Shown here piece by piece: positions 6,239 to 13,395 of a stretch of 16,583 bases of DNA. The translations under genes were made by a program, and so were the position numbers. The stretch comes from Ruminococcaceae bacterium UBA1785 (GTDB lineage Bacteria > Bacillota > Clostridia > Oscillospirales > Acutalibacteraceae). How positions within the stretch are numbered: position 1 is the stretch's first letter; each line of letters begins with the position of its first letter. The stretch covers positions 2,358 through 18,940 of the forward strand of contig DCGF01000052.1 in the NCBI GenBank assembly GCA_002314555.1, read 5' to 3'. The notes under the pieces were generated by a model that had not been told where the DNA came from, made no database searches, and worked only from the letters and a program-made list of their open reading frames with translations.

Positions 6239-7338
6239 TTGAACTTAAAGATATAGTTTTTGGTGACCCTAAAAAGCCAGCTATAACAGTTCCATACTTT
6301 GCAATTAATCAAGGTGATGTAATTGGAGTTATAGGTCCTTCTGGTTCGGGTAAGTCATGTCTTCTTCGCTCGCTCCTTATGCTTGAGCCTTATAAAATGA
6401 CTGGCCAAGTTCTCTTTGATGGAACAGTTGTAAGTGAAGATAAGAATTATAGACGAAAAGCGAGAAAAAGCATCGGATATCTTCCTCAGAATCTTGATCT
6501 TTTCTCAACTTACACCGTTATAGAAAACGTTATGCTCCCACAGATTGACCTTCTTGGAAAGAGTAAACAGGAAGCATTTGATAATGCTCTTAGCATCTTA
6601 AAACGTGTTGGACTTGCAAAGAGACTATTCTCATATCCAGACGAGCTCTCTACTAGTGAAAAGCAACGTGCTGCTATCGCCCGCGCTATCTCTATGGAAT
6701 CAGAATTCCTAGTTTTCGATGAGCCAACAGCTCTTCTCGATAGAAGTAACAAAAAAGAGATTCATTCTATCATTAAAGAGCTTGTTAAGAACGGTGCGAC
6801 TTTAGTATTCGTTACTAATGAGACCTCATTTGCCAGAGAGATATGTAATCGTATAGTTTACATTGACGAGAATACGATTTATGAAGAAGGCTCCGTAAAG
6901 GACATCTTTGAAAACCCTTCTCGCCCACGTACAAAACAGTTCATTAAATCTCTTTCACTTCTCGAGATTCAAATCAAAGATACCGACTTTGACTTCTATG
7001 GTGTCATCGGAAGAGTTGATAGATTTATCACGGATAAATCCGCCTCTAAAAAAGCTAGCACAGCTATAAACTTTGTCTTTGAAGAGCTCGCTAAGAATAT
7101 TCTTTTACCGAGACTTTCAAAAGAAAAAGAGTTTAGTCTAAATATGATTTATGAATATGACAGTAAAGAGTCCTGTTTCACAATCACAACTCGTTACACC
7201 GGTGAGCACTTCTCTCCAGATGATACTGAAGACGATTTGGCGCTTATGATTTTAAAACACAGTGCATCAGAGTATTCATATGAAGAGATAAACGAAGGTA
7301 ACTATAAAAATAAAGTTACTATAAAGATTGCAAACTAA
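6235..7338 (+). CDS. ABC transporter ATPase (amino acid type) with a GHKL-like C-terminal extension
   Basis: Residues 1-242 form a nucleotide-binding domain of the GlnQ/HisP group: Walker A GPSGSGKS (34-41), Q-loop Gln85, Walker B FLVFDEPTALLD (158-169) and a VT-ETSFAREI block. Two conserved elements are changed. The signature reads LSTSEKQR (138-145) instead of LSGGQ, and the H-loop histidine is Asn195. Residues 245-367 are an extension. In it INFVFEELAKNIL (278-290) resembles the N box of RsbW/SpoIIAB-type ATPases, and YTGEHFSPDDTEDDLALMIL (321-340) followed by NKVTIKI resembles the region after their G1 box, but the key G1 aspartate is not evident. It overlaps the permease gene by 4 bp and has a purine-rich AAGGGGG ribosome binding site, so the two are surely co-expressed. 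It should energise the permease, although the altered residues suggest modified ATP hydrolysis or a regulatory role. Confidence 0.85.
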   Translation: MIELKDIVFGDPKKPAITVPYFAINQGDVIGVIGPSGSGKSCLLRSLLMLEPYKMTGQVLFDGTVVSEDKNYRRKARKSIGYLPQNLDLFSTYTVIENVMLPQIDLLGKSKQEAFDNALSILKRVGLAKRLFSYPDELSTSEKQRAAIARAISMESEFLVFDEPTALLDRSNKKEIHSIIKELVKNGATLVFVTNETSFAREICNRIVYIDENTIYEEGSVKDIFENPSRPRTKQFIKSLSLLEIQIKDTDFDFYGVIGRVDRFITDKSASKKASTAINFVFEELAKNILLPRLSKEKEFSLNMIYEYDSKESCFTITTRYTGEHFSPDDTEDDLALMILKHSASEYSYEEINEGNYKNKVTIKIAN

Positions 7339-7340
7339 AA

Positions 7341-7371
7341 AAAGACCAGCCGAAGAAATCGGCTGGTCTTT
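7341..7371. terminator. Bidirectional rho-independent terminator
   Basis: AAAGACCAGCCGA pairs perfectly with TCGGCTGGTCTTT across a 5-nt loop AGAAA, giving a 13-bp stem. It begins two bases after the ABC ATPase stop codon and ends five bases before the metA stop on the other strand. In the minus direction it is followed by a run of T; in the plus direction by T-rich sequence. It should end both convergent operons. Confidence 0.95.
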
Positions 7372-7375
7372 AATT

Positions 7376-8293
7376 TTATTTGATACTTGTAATGTCGTAA
7401 GGAGTCTCCTGATATACAAAATAGTTGAGCCAGTTAGAATAGAGAAGGTTTGCGGATGAACGCCAAGTAACAGGTGGTCTTGATGTAACCTTGTCACCTG
7501 GGAAATAATTCTTTGGCATGCTAATTGGGAGACCGGCATCAAGATCACGCTTATACTCATTATAAAGAGTATCTGCATCATATTCAGAATGACCAGTTAT
7601 GAAAATCTGACGGCCCTTCTTTGTAGAGATAGCATAGACACCAGCTTCTTTTGAGGAAGCCAAAATCTTAAGCTCAGGATTTGATTCGATGTCCTCTCTA
7701 AGTATGGTTGTGTGACGTGACTGAGGCACCATAAAAGTATCATCAAATCCTCTAAAGAGCATTGATGACTTCTTCTCAACCTTGTGTGGGAAGACGCCAA
7801 AGAGCTTTTCAGGAAGGTCATGTTTCTTTATTCCATAGTGGTAATAAAGGCCTGCCTGAGCGCCCCAGCAGATATGGAAAGTAGACCAAACGTGAGTCTT
7901 ACTCCACTCCATTATTTCGCAGAGCTCATCCCAGTAATCAACCTCTTCAAAACTCATCTGCTCAACTGGAGCACCAGTGATGATAAGTCCATCAAAGTTT
8001 TGATCTTTGATGTCGGAGAATGTCTTATAGAAACTGAGCATATGGTCTTCACTTGTGTTCTTTGACGCATGAGAAGTCATCATAATAAGTTCAAGTTCAA
8101 CCTGAAGTGGTGTATTACCAAGGAGTCGACAGAGCTGTGTCTCAGTTTCAATCTTCTTTGGCATTAAGTTAAGAAGCAATATCTTAAGTGGACGAATGTC
8201 CTGGTTACCAGCTCTTGTCTCTGTCATTACGAAAATATTTTCAGAATTTAAGACTTTCTTTGCAGGTAAATTCGTTGGGATTTTAATTGGCAT
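7376..8293 (-). CDS. metA: Homoserine O-acetyltransferase (MetA family)
   Basis: This 305-residue protein acylates the hydroxyl of L-homoserine, the first committed step of methionine synthesis. The family's active-site residues all sit at their standard positions: Lys46, catalytic Cys142 in HICWGAQAG, and His235 and Glu237 in GHSEYDAD. Position 111 is Glu (GAPVEQM). In the MetA family, glutamate at this position favours acetyl-CoA, as in the Bacillus cereus enzyme, whereas glycine favours succinyl-CoA. The product is therefore predicted to be O-acetylhomoserine, which is the substrate for the MetY encoded in the same run. An AGGAAG ribosome binding site lies within the end of the alpha-galactosidase gene, whose stop is only 6 bp away, so metA is probably translated from the same message. 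The gene ends just before the shared terminator. Confidence 0.95.
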   Translation of the reverse strand: MPIKIPTNLPAKKVLNSENIFVMTETRAGNQDIRPLKILLLNLMPKKIETETQLCRLLGNTPLQVELELIMMTSHASKNTSEDHMLSFYKTFSDIKDQNFDGLIITGAPVEQMSFEEVDYWDELCEIMEWSKTHVWSTFHICWGAQAGLYYHYGIKKHDLPEKLFGVFPHKVEKKSSMLFRGFDDTFMVPQSRHTTILREDIESNPELKILASSKEAGVYAISTKKGRQIFITGHSEYDADTLYNEYKRDLDAGLPISMPKNYFPGDKVTSRPPVTWRSSANLLYSNWLNYFVYQETPYDITSIK

Positions 8294-8299
8294 ACTCTA

Positions 8300-10648
8300 T
8301 CACTTCCTTTTCATTATATATAGTCTTGAGGCAAAGTCTGGGAAGACTCTAGTCTCGTCGTTTATTCCTGTGCCGGCAAATGCCTGATGAAGTTTTACAC
8401 CAGCATACATGAGCGTATCACCAGATGCTTTGTAGCTTTCAACTTCACCTGGAAGTTTATAAAACTTATCGACAACATTTTGAATAATGCCATCATTCTT
8501 AATATGTACTGGAGCAATCATATTGATTAAGTCTCCAAAGAGTTTAATACTGACCGGTTTTGGGTTATTCTTAAACTCATAGATTCTTTCAGGGTCGAGG
8601 CCTTTTGCAAAGTATTTATGATCCTTCGTATTAGGCAACGCTAGTTCCTGCATAAGCATACCAATAGCTTCGCTCTTATCCTTTGATACAACTGTCCACT
8701 CATGAAGGTTATCACAACGTCCACGGTAAAAGTCACCGTATTGGAATGTTCTTCTATGTGCTTTGTAAAGCTTAACCTGTTCTTTTATCTCTTTAAGTGT
8801 AGATGTTGGAAGATCAGGTAAATTAAATTCATAACCAAAGACACCAAAAGCAGCTACGTTAAAACGAGTTTCAAGTGGTGTGACACGAAGAGTCTGATGG
8901 TTTGGACAGTTTGATACGTGAGCAGTTACGGTAGACATAGGATAACCATAGCTGTAATTAGTCATAGCATTTACTCTGTAGAGAGCATCAGTGTCATCGC
9001 TAGCCCAAATCTGTGGGAAGTATGAAAGAATTCCGAGGTCGAATCTGTTTCCGCCCGACGCACATCCCTCAAAGAGTATCTCTGGGAACTCTGTTGTCAA
9101 AGTCTTCATTATTTTATAAAGACCAATAACATAGCGATGAGCTACTTCGCCTTGGTTCTCTGCTTCAAGCTTTGAACTATATACGTCTGACATGATTCTA
9201 TTCATGTCCCATTTAACATATTTTATATTTGCAGATGAGAATACATCCCTCATAGAAGATATGATATAGTCCTGTACATCAGCCCTGGTAAGGTCGAGTA
9301 TTCTCTGATTTCTGCCCTCTGAATGTGGGCGATTTGGGATTCCAAGTGCCCAGTCTGGATGCGCACGGAAAAGGTCTGAGTTTGCATTTACCATTTCAGG
9401 CTCAACCCAAATTCCGAAATCAAGGCCTATATTATTTATCTTATCTGCAAGTCCTTTGAGACCGTTTGGAAGTTTTTTCTCATTTACCTTCCAGTCGCCA
9501 AGGGAAGATGTATCGTTATTTCGCTCGCCAAACCAGCCGTCGTCCATAACGAAAAGTTCTATGCCACACTTCTTTGCAGCTTTTGCCAAGGTGCAGAGTT
9601 TCTTCTCGTTTATGTTAAAGTATGCTGCTTCCCAAGAGTTTAAGAGAATAGGTCTATCCTTATACTTCCACTCTCCGCGAACGACATGATTTCTTACAAA
9701 TCTATGCATGTTTTGGCTCATGCCATTAAAGCCTTCATTTGAGACAGTCATAACTGCCTCAGGAGTCTCAAATGATTCATGAGCTTTTACTATCCACTCG
9801 AAACCATCAGGGTTAATGCCTGAAACGAATCGAGTTTTTCCATATGCTGAGACTTCGGCAGCAGAGTAGTGGTTTCCACTGTATATGAGGTTCAAACCGT
9901 ATGCCCTACCCGTGTCTTCGGTTGTGCTCTCGTCAGAGAGCATAACGAACGGGTTGGCCCTGTTTGAACTTATTCCGGCTCTGCTGCAGTTTACGATTTT
10001 TCCGGCTGTGACTTTAGTAGTGTTCTTACCCATTTCACGCGCCCAAGCGCCGCCCCATGTTGTAAGAACTAAATCTTTTTCGGAAAAATCGAGCTGTGTA
10101 CTCATAAGTTTTAGAAGACGGATGTCGTCTTCAGAATTATTTATGAGCTTTGTATATCTAGTTATAACGTTACAGTTTTCATATACGAAATAATGAAGCT
10201 CAAGTGAAACGTTATAATACTTATCTTTTAAAACTACAGTTAAATGTGCTGGGAGTTTGTTTGCCGAGTAAGAGGTTGGCATTGTATAAAGATAAGGATT
10301 CTCATCTTTAAGTAGGAAAGAATCAAAGATAAAATCACAAGTTCTAGAACCGTCAGCATGAACAAGTTCGCAGAAAGATTCTCTTATATCACCTTTACCC
10401 TGACCTGATGCCTCAAGGCAGATATCCTCAAGTGAGAAAGAGAGGTCGTCCTGGGTGTAATTAATACTACTTCCTGGACAGAATGCACTCTTTTCAACAA
10501 TAGCTTCTAAAGCTTCGCTTAAGTTTTTAGCGAGGCTTATTTTTCTGCCATAATACACATGCTCCAAGTGACCACTCTTTGTCACTCTAAAAGCATAAGT
10601 TGTGTCTTTTGTCTCGAGTATGAAGTTGTTCTTATCAACTCTTATCAT
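8300..10648 (-). CDS. Alpha-galactosidase, GH36 family
   Basis: The 782-residue enzyme removes terminal alpha-galactosyl residues from melibiose, raffinose, stachyose and similar sugars. An N-terminal beta-sandwich is followed by a TIM barrel containing MDDGWFGERNNDTSSLGDW, then KWDMNR with the predicted nucleophile Asp481, EGCASGGNRFDLGIL, and WASDDTD with the predicted acid/base Asp551. The 70-residue spacing of the two acids agrees with characterised GH36 enzymes. The C-terminus has GTGINDETRVFPDFASRLY, the usual end of the C-terminal beta domain. No signal peptide is visible, so it acts in the cytoplasm. The start at 10648 is chosen because AAGGAG lies 6 nt upstream; a longer frame to 10780 would overlap the symporter gene and lacks homology. 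It follows the symporter by 28 bp, which fits uptake then intracellular hydrolysis. Confidence 0.94.
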   Translation of the reverse strand: MIRVDKNNFILETKDTTYAFRVTKSGHLEHVYYGRKISLAKNLSEALEAIVEKSAFCPGSSINYTQDDLSFSLEDICLEASGQGKGDIRESFCELVHADGSRTCDFIFDSFLLKDENPYLYTMPTSYSANKLPAHLTVVLKDKYYNVSLELHYFVYENCNVITRYTKLINNSEDDIRLLKLMSTQLDFSEKDLVLTTWGGAWAREMGKNTTKVTAGKIVNCSRAGISSNRANPFVMLSDESTTEDTGRAYGLNLIYSGNHYSAAEVSAYGKTRFVSGINPDGFEWIVKAHESFETPEAVMTVSNEGFNGMSQNMHRFVRNHVVRGEWKYKDRPILLNSWEAAYFNINEKKLCTLAKAAKKCGIELFVMDDGWFGERNNDTSSLGDWKVNEKKLPNGLKGLADKINNIGLDFGIWVEPEMVNANSDLFRAHPDWALGIPNRPHSEGRNQRILDLTRADVQDYIISSMRDVFSSANIKYVKWDMNRIMSDVYSSKLEAENQGEVAHRYVIGLYKIMKTLTTEFPEILFEGCASGGNRFDLGILSYFPQIWASDDTDALYRVNAMTNYSYGYPMSTVTAHVSNCPNHQTLRVTPLETRFNVAAFGVFGYEFNLPDLPTSTLKEIKEQVKLYKAHRRTFQYGDFYRGRCDNLHEWTVVSKDKSEAIGMLMQELALPNTKDHKYFAKGLDPERIYEFKNNPKPVSIKLFGDLINMIAPVHIKNDGIIQNVVDKFYKLPGEVESYKASGDTLMYAGVKLHQAFAGTGINDETRVFPDFASRLYIMKRK

Positions 10649-10654
10649 TTGAAA

Positions 10655-10660
10655 CTCCTT
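10655..10660 (-). promoter_or_regulatory. Ribosome binding site that sets the alpha-galactosidase start
   Basis: AAGGAG on the minus strand lies 6 nt before the ATG at 10648, in the 28-bp gap after the symporter stop. It rules out the 44-residue longer frame that begins inside the symporter gene. Confidence 0.8.
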
Positions 10661-10676
10661 TGGGTCACACCCAAAC

Positions 10677-12080
10677 TCATTCTCCCGATCTGTCCTCAAT
10701 AATCTCTTTTCTGAGATAAAGATCATTAGTGATTTTTGCCATTTGCTCCTCATCCAATTTGTATTTGCGAATAAATACAAAACATGAAATCAAAAAGATG
10801 AGCATTGGAAGAATAGTAATTGTTACTTGAAGACCATGAAGAGATGTTCCCGTAATCACCTGAGAAACTCCCTCACTGGTATCTTTACTGATGTCAAAAA
10901 GTGCTATACAAGCAGATGCCACAAGGACACCAATGCCAGATGCGAACTTTACAACAAGTGTTTGAATAGAAAAAATTACTGATTCTTCTCTTGTGCCGTT
11001 CTTTAGTTCACCATAATCAACTGTGTCAGCAAGGAATATTGTTAGAAGAACCATAATAAGTCCATTTGCTGAGAAGATGATTACTGCAGGGATATAAAGC
11101 ATATAGTATGGCATTGAAGCGAACACTATCAATGTGAATATTAAGTATCCTGCGACTGTACCAAAGAGAGCAGTTTTAAAAACTGTGGTTGCCTTCATAA
11201 ACTTTCTAAGAAGCGGGAAGAGGAAAATCATAGAAACAGCCTGTGATGCTCCGCCAACAACCGCAAACATTGTGTAGTTATGATACCAGCCTGCTCCACC
11301 TACAGCATATTTGTAGTAATAGATTGCTAAATTTGCTGTTGTATAAAAGGCAGTGTTAACAAGGATGATTGTAAGTGCCATCGCCATAGCTTGGTCATTT
11401 GTGACGAGAGCTTTAACCATGTCACCTACTGTATTTGTTTTTACATCAACTGTTGAGTTCTCTTTTATTGTCACAGAGAAATAGGATATTACTATTCCTG
11501 TAAAAACAGAAATAATAAGGGCAAACCATCTAAATCCGACACGCTCGTCACCATTACCTAATGCCATTACACAGATCATAGTTGCAACAGTAACAACGGC
11601 GCCGCCGACTGTTGCACAGGTGCGTCCAAGCTGTGTCAAGTGTTCACGCTCGGAGCCCGGCTTTGTAAACGCTGGGACAATTGACCAGAATGGTATGTCG
11701 GCCATTGTAAATGTAACGCCCCAAAGTATGTAGAAAACAGCAGCATAAGCCACAAGCCCACCACCTGTTAAAGTTGGTGGCGCAGAGAAGAGAAGAAAAG
11801 TCACAAGTGAATTTGAAAGTGTACCTATAAAAATCCAAGGTCTAAACTTTCCCCATCTTGTCTTTGTCTTAGCAGCAATAATACCCATAATTGGGTCGTT
11901 AAAGGCATCAAAGATACGAGCTGCAAGGAGTATGATTCCCATAGCCCATGCGCTTACTCCAAGGATATCCTGGTAGTAATAGAGTACATAGCTCGTCGAG
12001 AGCATGTACATCATATCTTTACCTACCGCTCCAAGACCATATGCAGTTTTTTCTTTTTTATTAAGAGCAACTGTTTCCAA
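10677..12080 (-). CDS. GPH-family sugar:cation symporter (MelB-like)
   Basis: The 467-residue, about 12-helix protein is a glycoside-pentoside-hexuronide family symporter. The MelB signature is clear: GKDMMYM near the start (Asp22, matching MelB Asp19), RIFDAFNDPIMG (54-65) with Asp58 and Asp62 matching Asp55 and Asp59, the loop KTKTRWGKFRPW (71-82), and ADIPFWSIVP with Asp128 matching Asp124. Arg153 corresponds to MelB Arg149. Retention of all sugar and cation site residues supports sodium- or proton-coupled uptake of a galactoside. Its partner is the alpha-galactosidase directly downstream, so melibiose or raffinose-type sugars are the likely substrates. The reading frame begins with TTG at 12078-12080, with AAAGGAA 10 nt upstream; a nearby ATG at 12088-12090 is in another frame. 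It starts 17 bp after metY. Confidence 0.9.
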   Translation of the reverse strand: METVALNKKEKTAYGLGAVGKDMMYMLSTSYVLYYYQDILGVSAWAMGIILLAARIFDAFNDPIMGIIAAKTKTRWGKFRPWIFIGTLSNSLVTFLLFSAPPTLTGGGLVAYAAVFYILWGVTFTMADIPFWSIVPAFTKPGSEREHLTQLGRTCATVGGAVVTVATMICVMALGNGDERVGFRWFALIISVFTGIVISYFSVTIKENSTVDVKTNTVGDMVKALVTNDQAMAMALTIILVNTAFYTTANLAIYYYKYAVGGAGWYHNYTMFAVVGGASQAVSMIFLFPLLRKFMKATTVFKTALFGTVAGYLIFTLIVFASMPYYMLYIPAVIIFSANGLIMVLLTIFLADTVDYGELKNGTREESVIFSIQTLVVKFASGIGVLVASACIALFDISKDTSEGVSQVITGTSLHGLQVTITILPMLIFLISCFVFIRKYKLDEEQMAKITNDLYLRKEIIEDRSGE

Positions 12081-12090
12081 CTTTTGTCAT

Positions 12091-12097
12091 TTCCTTT
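12091..12097 (-). promoter_or_regulatory. Ribosome binding site for the TTG-started symporter
   Basis: AAAGGAA on the minus strand lies 10 nt before the TTG at 12080. The ATG at 12088-12090 abuts it directly and opens only a 9-codon frame, so the TTG is the more likely start. Confidence 0.55.
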
Positions 12098-13372
12098 TTA
12101 AATTGATGCAAGCGCTTGATTTAGATCATTGATTAAATCTTCAGCATTCTCAAGGCCTGTTGAATAACGAATAAGGTCACCTGGTACACCAGCTTCAATA
12201 AGCTGCTCATCTGTCATCTGACGGTGAGTTGTTGATGCTGGGTGAAGGCAACATGTGCGTGCATCTGCAACATGTGTCTCAATAGATGCAACTTTGAGGG
12301 CAGCCATAAACTTCTCAGCTGCAGGCTTTCCACCCTTAATTCCAAATGAAACTACACCGCATGTGCCGTTTGGCATATATTTCTGTGCACGGTCATAGTA
12401 CTTATTACCTGGAAGTCCTGCGTAGTTAACCCAAGTTACATTTGGATTCTCTTCAAGTGCTTTAGCTACTGCTAATGCATTTTCACAGTGACGTGCCACA
12501 CGAACAGGGAGGCTCTCAAGGCCTAAGTTTAAGATGTAGGCATTAAAAGGTGACTGTACTGTGCCGAGGTCACGCATAAGCTGTGCGTTTGCTTTCGCAA
12601 TATAAGCGCCACCGAGGCCAAACTTCTCAGTATATATGACGCCATGATAACTCTCATCCGGTGTGCAGAGATCTTTGAACTTTTCAGGATATTTTGTCCA
12701 ATCAAAGTTACCACTATCAACAATACAACCACCGAGAGCTGCTCCGTGGCCATCCATATACTTAGTAGTTGAATGGGTAATGATGTCAGCGCCAAACTTA
12801 AATGGGTTACAGTTAATAGGTGTTGCAAATGTATTATCAACTATAAGTGGGACACCGTGTGAATGTGCAGCTTTTGCGAACTTCTCAATATCAAGCACTG
12901 TGAGTGCAGGGTTTGCGATAGTCTCACCAAAGACAAACTTTGTGTTCTCTTTAAATGCAGCGTTTAGTTCCTCTTCACTACAGTCAGGATCTACAAATGT
13001 ACATTCAACACCCATTCTCTTCATTGTTGTTGAGAGGATGTTATATGTGCCGCCGTATATAGTTGAGCTGGACACAACGTGGTCGCCCGCTCCGGCAATG
13101 TTAAAGAATGCGAGGAGGTTTGCTGCCATTCCTGAGCCTGTGAGGAGGGCTGCAGTGCCGCCCTCAAGCTCAGCAATTTTCTTTGCAACCATATCGCATG
13201 TCGGATTGCCGCAGCGTGAATAGAAATAGCCATCAGCCTCTAAATCAAAGAGCTTAGCCATCTCGTCTGCGCTGTCATATTTAAATGTTGTACTCTGAAT
13301 GATAGGAATCTGTCTTGGGTCACCATTACCTGGGACATATCCACCTTGAATACAAATAGTTTCTTTTTTCAT
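12098..13372 (-). CDS. metY: O-acetylhomoserine sulfhydrylase (MetY)
   Basis: This 424-residue PLP enzyme of the Cys/Met metabolism family converts O-acetylhomoserine and sulfide to homocysteine and acetate in the cytoplasm. Motifs are QSTTFKYDSADEMAKLF near the start, YSRCGNPT (51-58), LTGSGMAA (78-84), the aspartate of VDNTFATP (178-185) that holds the PLP ring nitrogen, and ITHSTTKYMDGHG with the Schiff-base lysine Lys204. The end shows the family's SIETHVADARTCCLHPASTTH and RYSTGLEN segments, characteristic of MetY rather than cystathionine gamma-synthase. The start at 13372 has AAGGAG 8 nt upstream; an earlier ATG at 13405 lies inside glnS and adds 11 unconserved residues. It sits 23 bp after glnS and 17 bp before the symporter. 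MetA, encoded two genes further on, would supply its substrate. Confidence 0.94.
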   Translation of the reverse strand: MKKETICIQGGYVPGNGDPRQIPIIQSTTFKYDSADEMAKLFDLEADGYFYSRCGNPTCDMVAKKIAELEGGTAALLTGSGMAANLLAFFNIAGAGDHVVSSSTIYGGTYNILSTTMKRMGVECTFVDPDCSEEELNAAFKENTKFVFGETIANPALTVLDIEKFAKAAHSHGVPLIVDNTFATPINCNPFKFGADIITHSTTKYMDGHGAALGGCIVDSGNFDWTKYPEKFKDLCTPDESYHGVIYTEKFGLGGAYIAKANAQLMRDLGTVQSPFNAYILNLGLESLPVRVARHCENALAVAKALEENPNVTWVNYAGLPGNKYYDRAQKYMPNGTCGVVSFGIKGGKPAAEKFMAALKVASIETHVADARTCCLHPASTTHRQMTDEQLIEAGVPGDLIRYSTGLENAEDLINDLNQALASI

Positions 13373-13380
13373 AAAATTCA

Positions 13381-13386
13381 CTCCTT
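13381..13386 (-). promoter_or_regulatory. Ribosome binding site that sets the metY start
   Basis: AAGGAG on the minus strand lies 8 nt before the ATG at 13372. It decides against the upstream ATG at 13405 inside glnS. Confidence 0.75.
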
Positions 13387-13395
13387 CTCGGAGAA

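Noticed and set aside
7276..7581. Minus-strand frame crossing the terminator and the end of metA
   Set aside because: It runs through a perfect 13-bp terminator hairpin and overlaps metA in another frame.
10649..10780. 44-residue N-terminal extension of the alpha-galactosidase
   Set aside because: It overlaps the symporter coding region in another frame; a clear AAGGAG site sets the start at 10648.
12663..13223. 186-codon open frame on the plus strand opposite metY
   Set aside because: It lies wholly within a clear MetY gene on the other strand, lacks a ribosome binding site and has no recognisable protein features; it is a codon-bias shadow.
13381..13393. Small CTCC/GGAG inverted repeat that could hide the metY ribosome binding site
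   Set aside because: The stem is only 4 bp and does not extend; too weak to call a regulatory structure.
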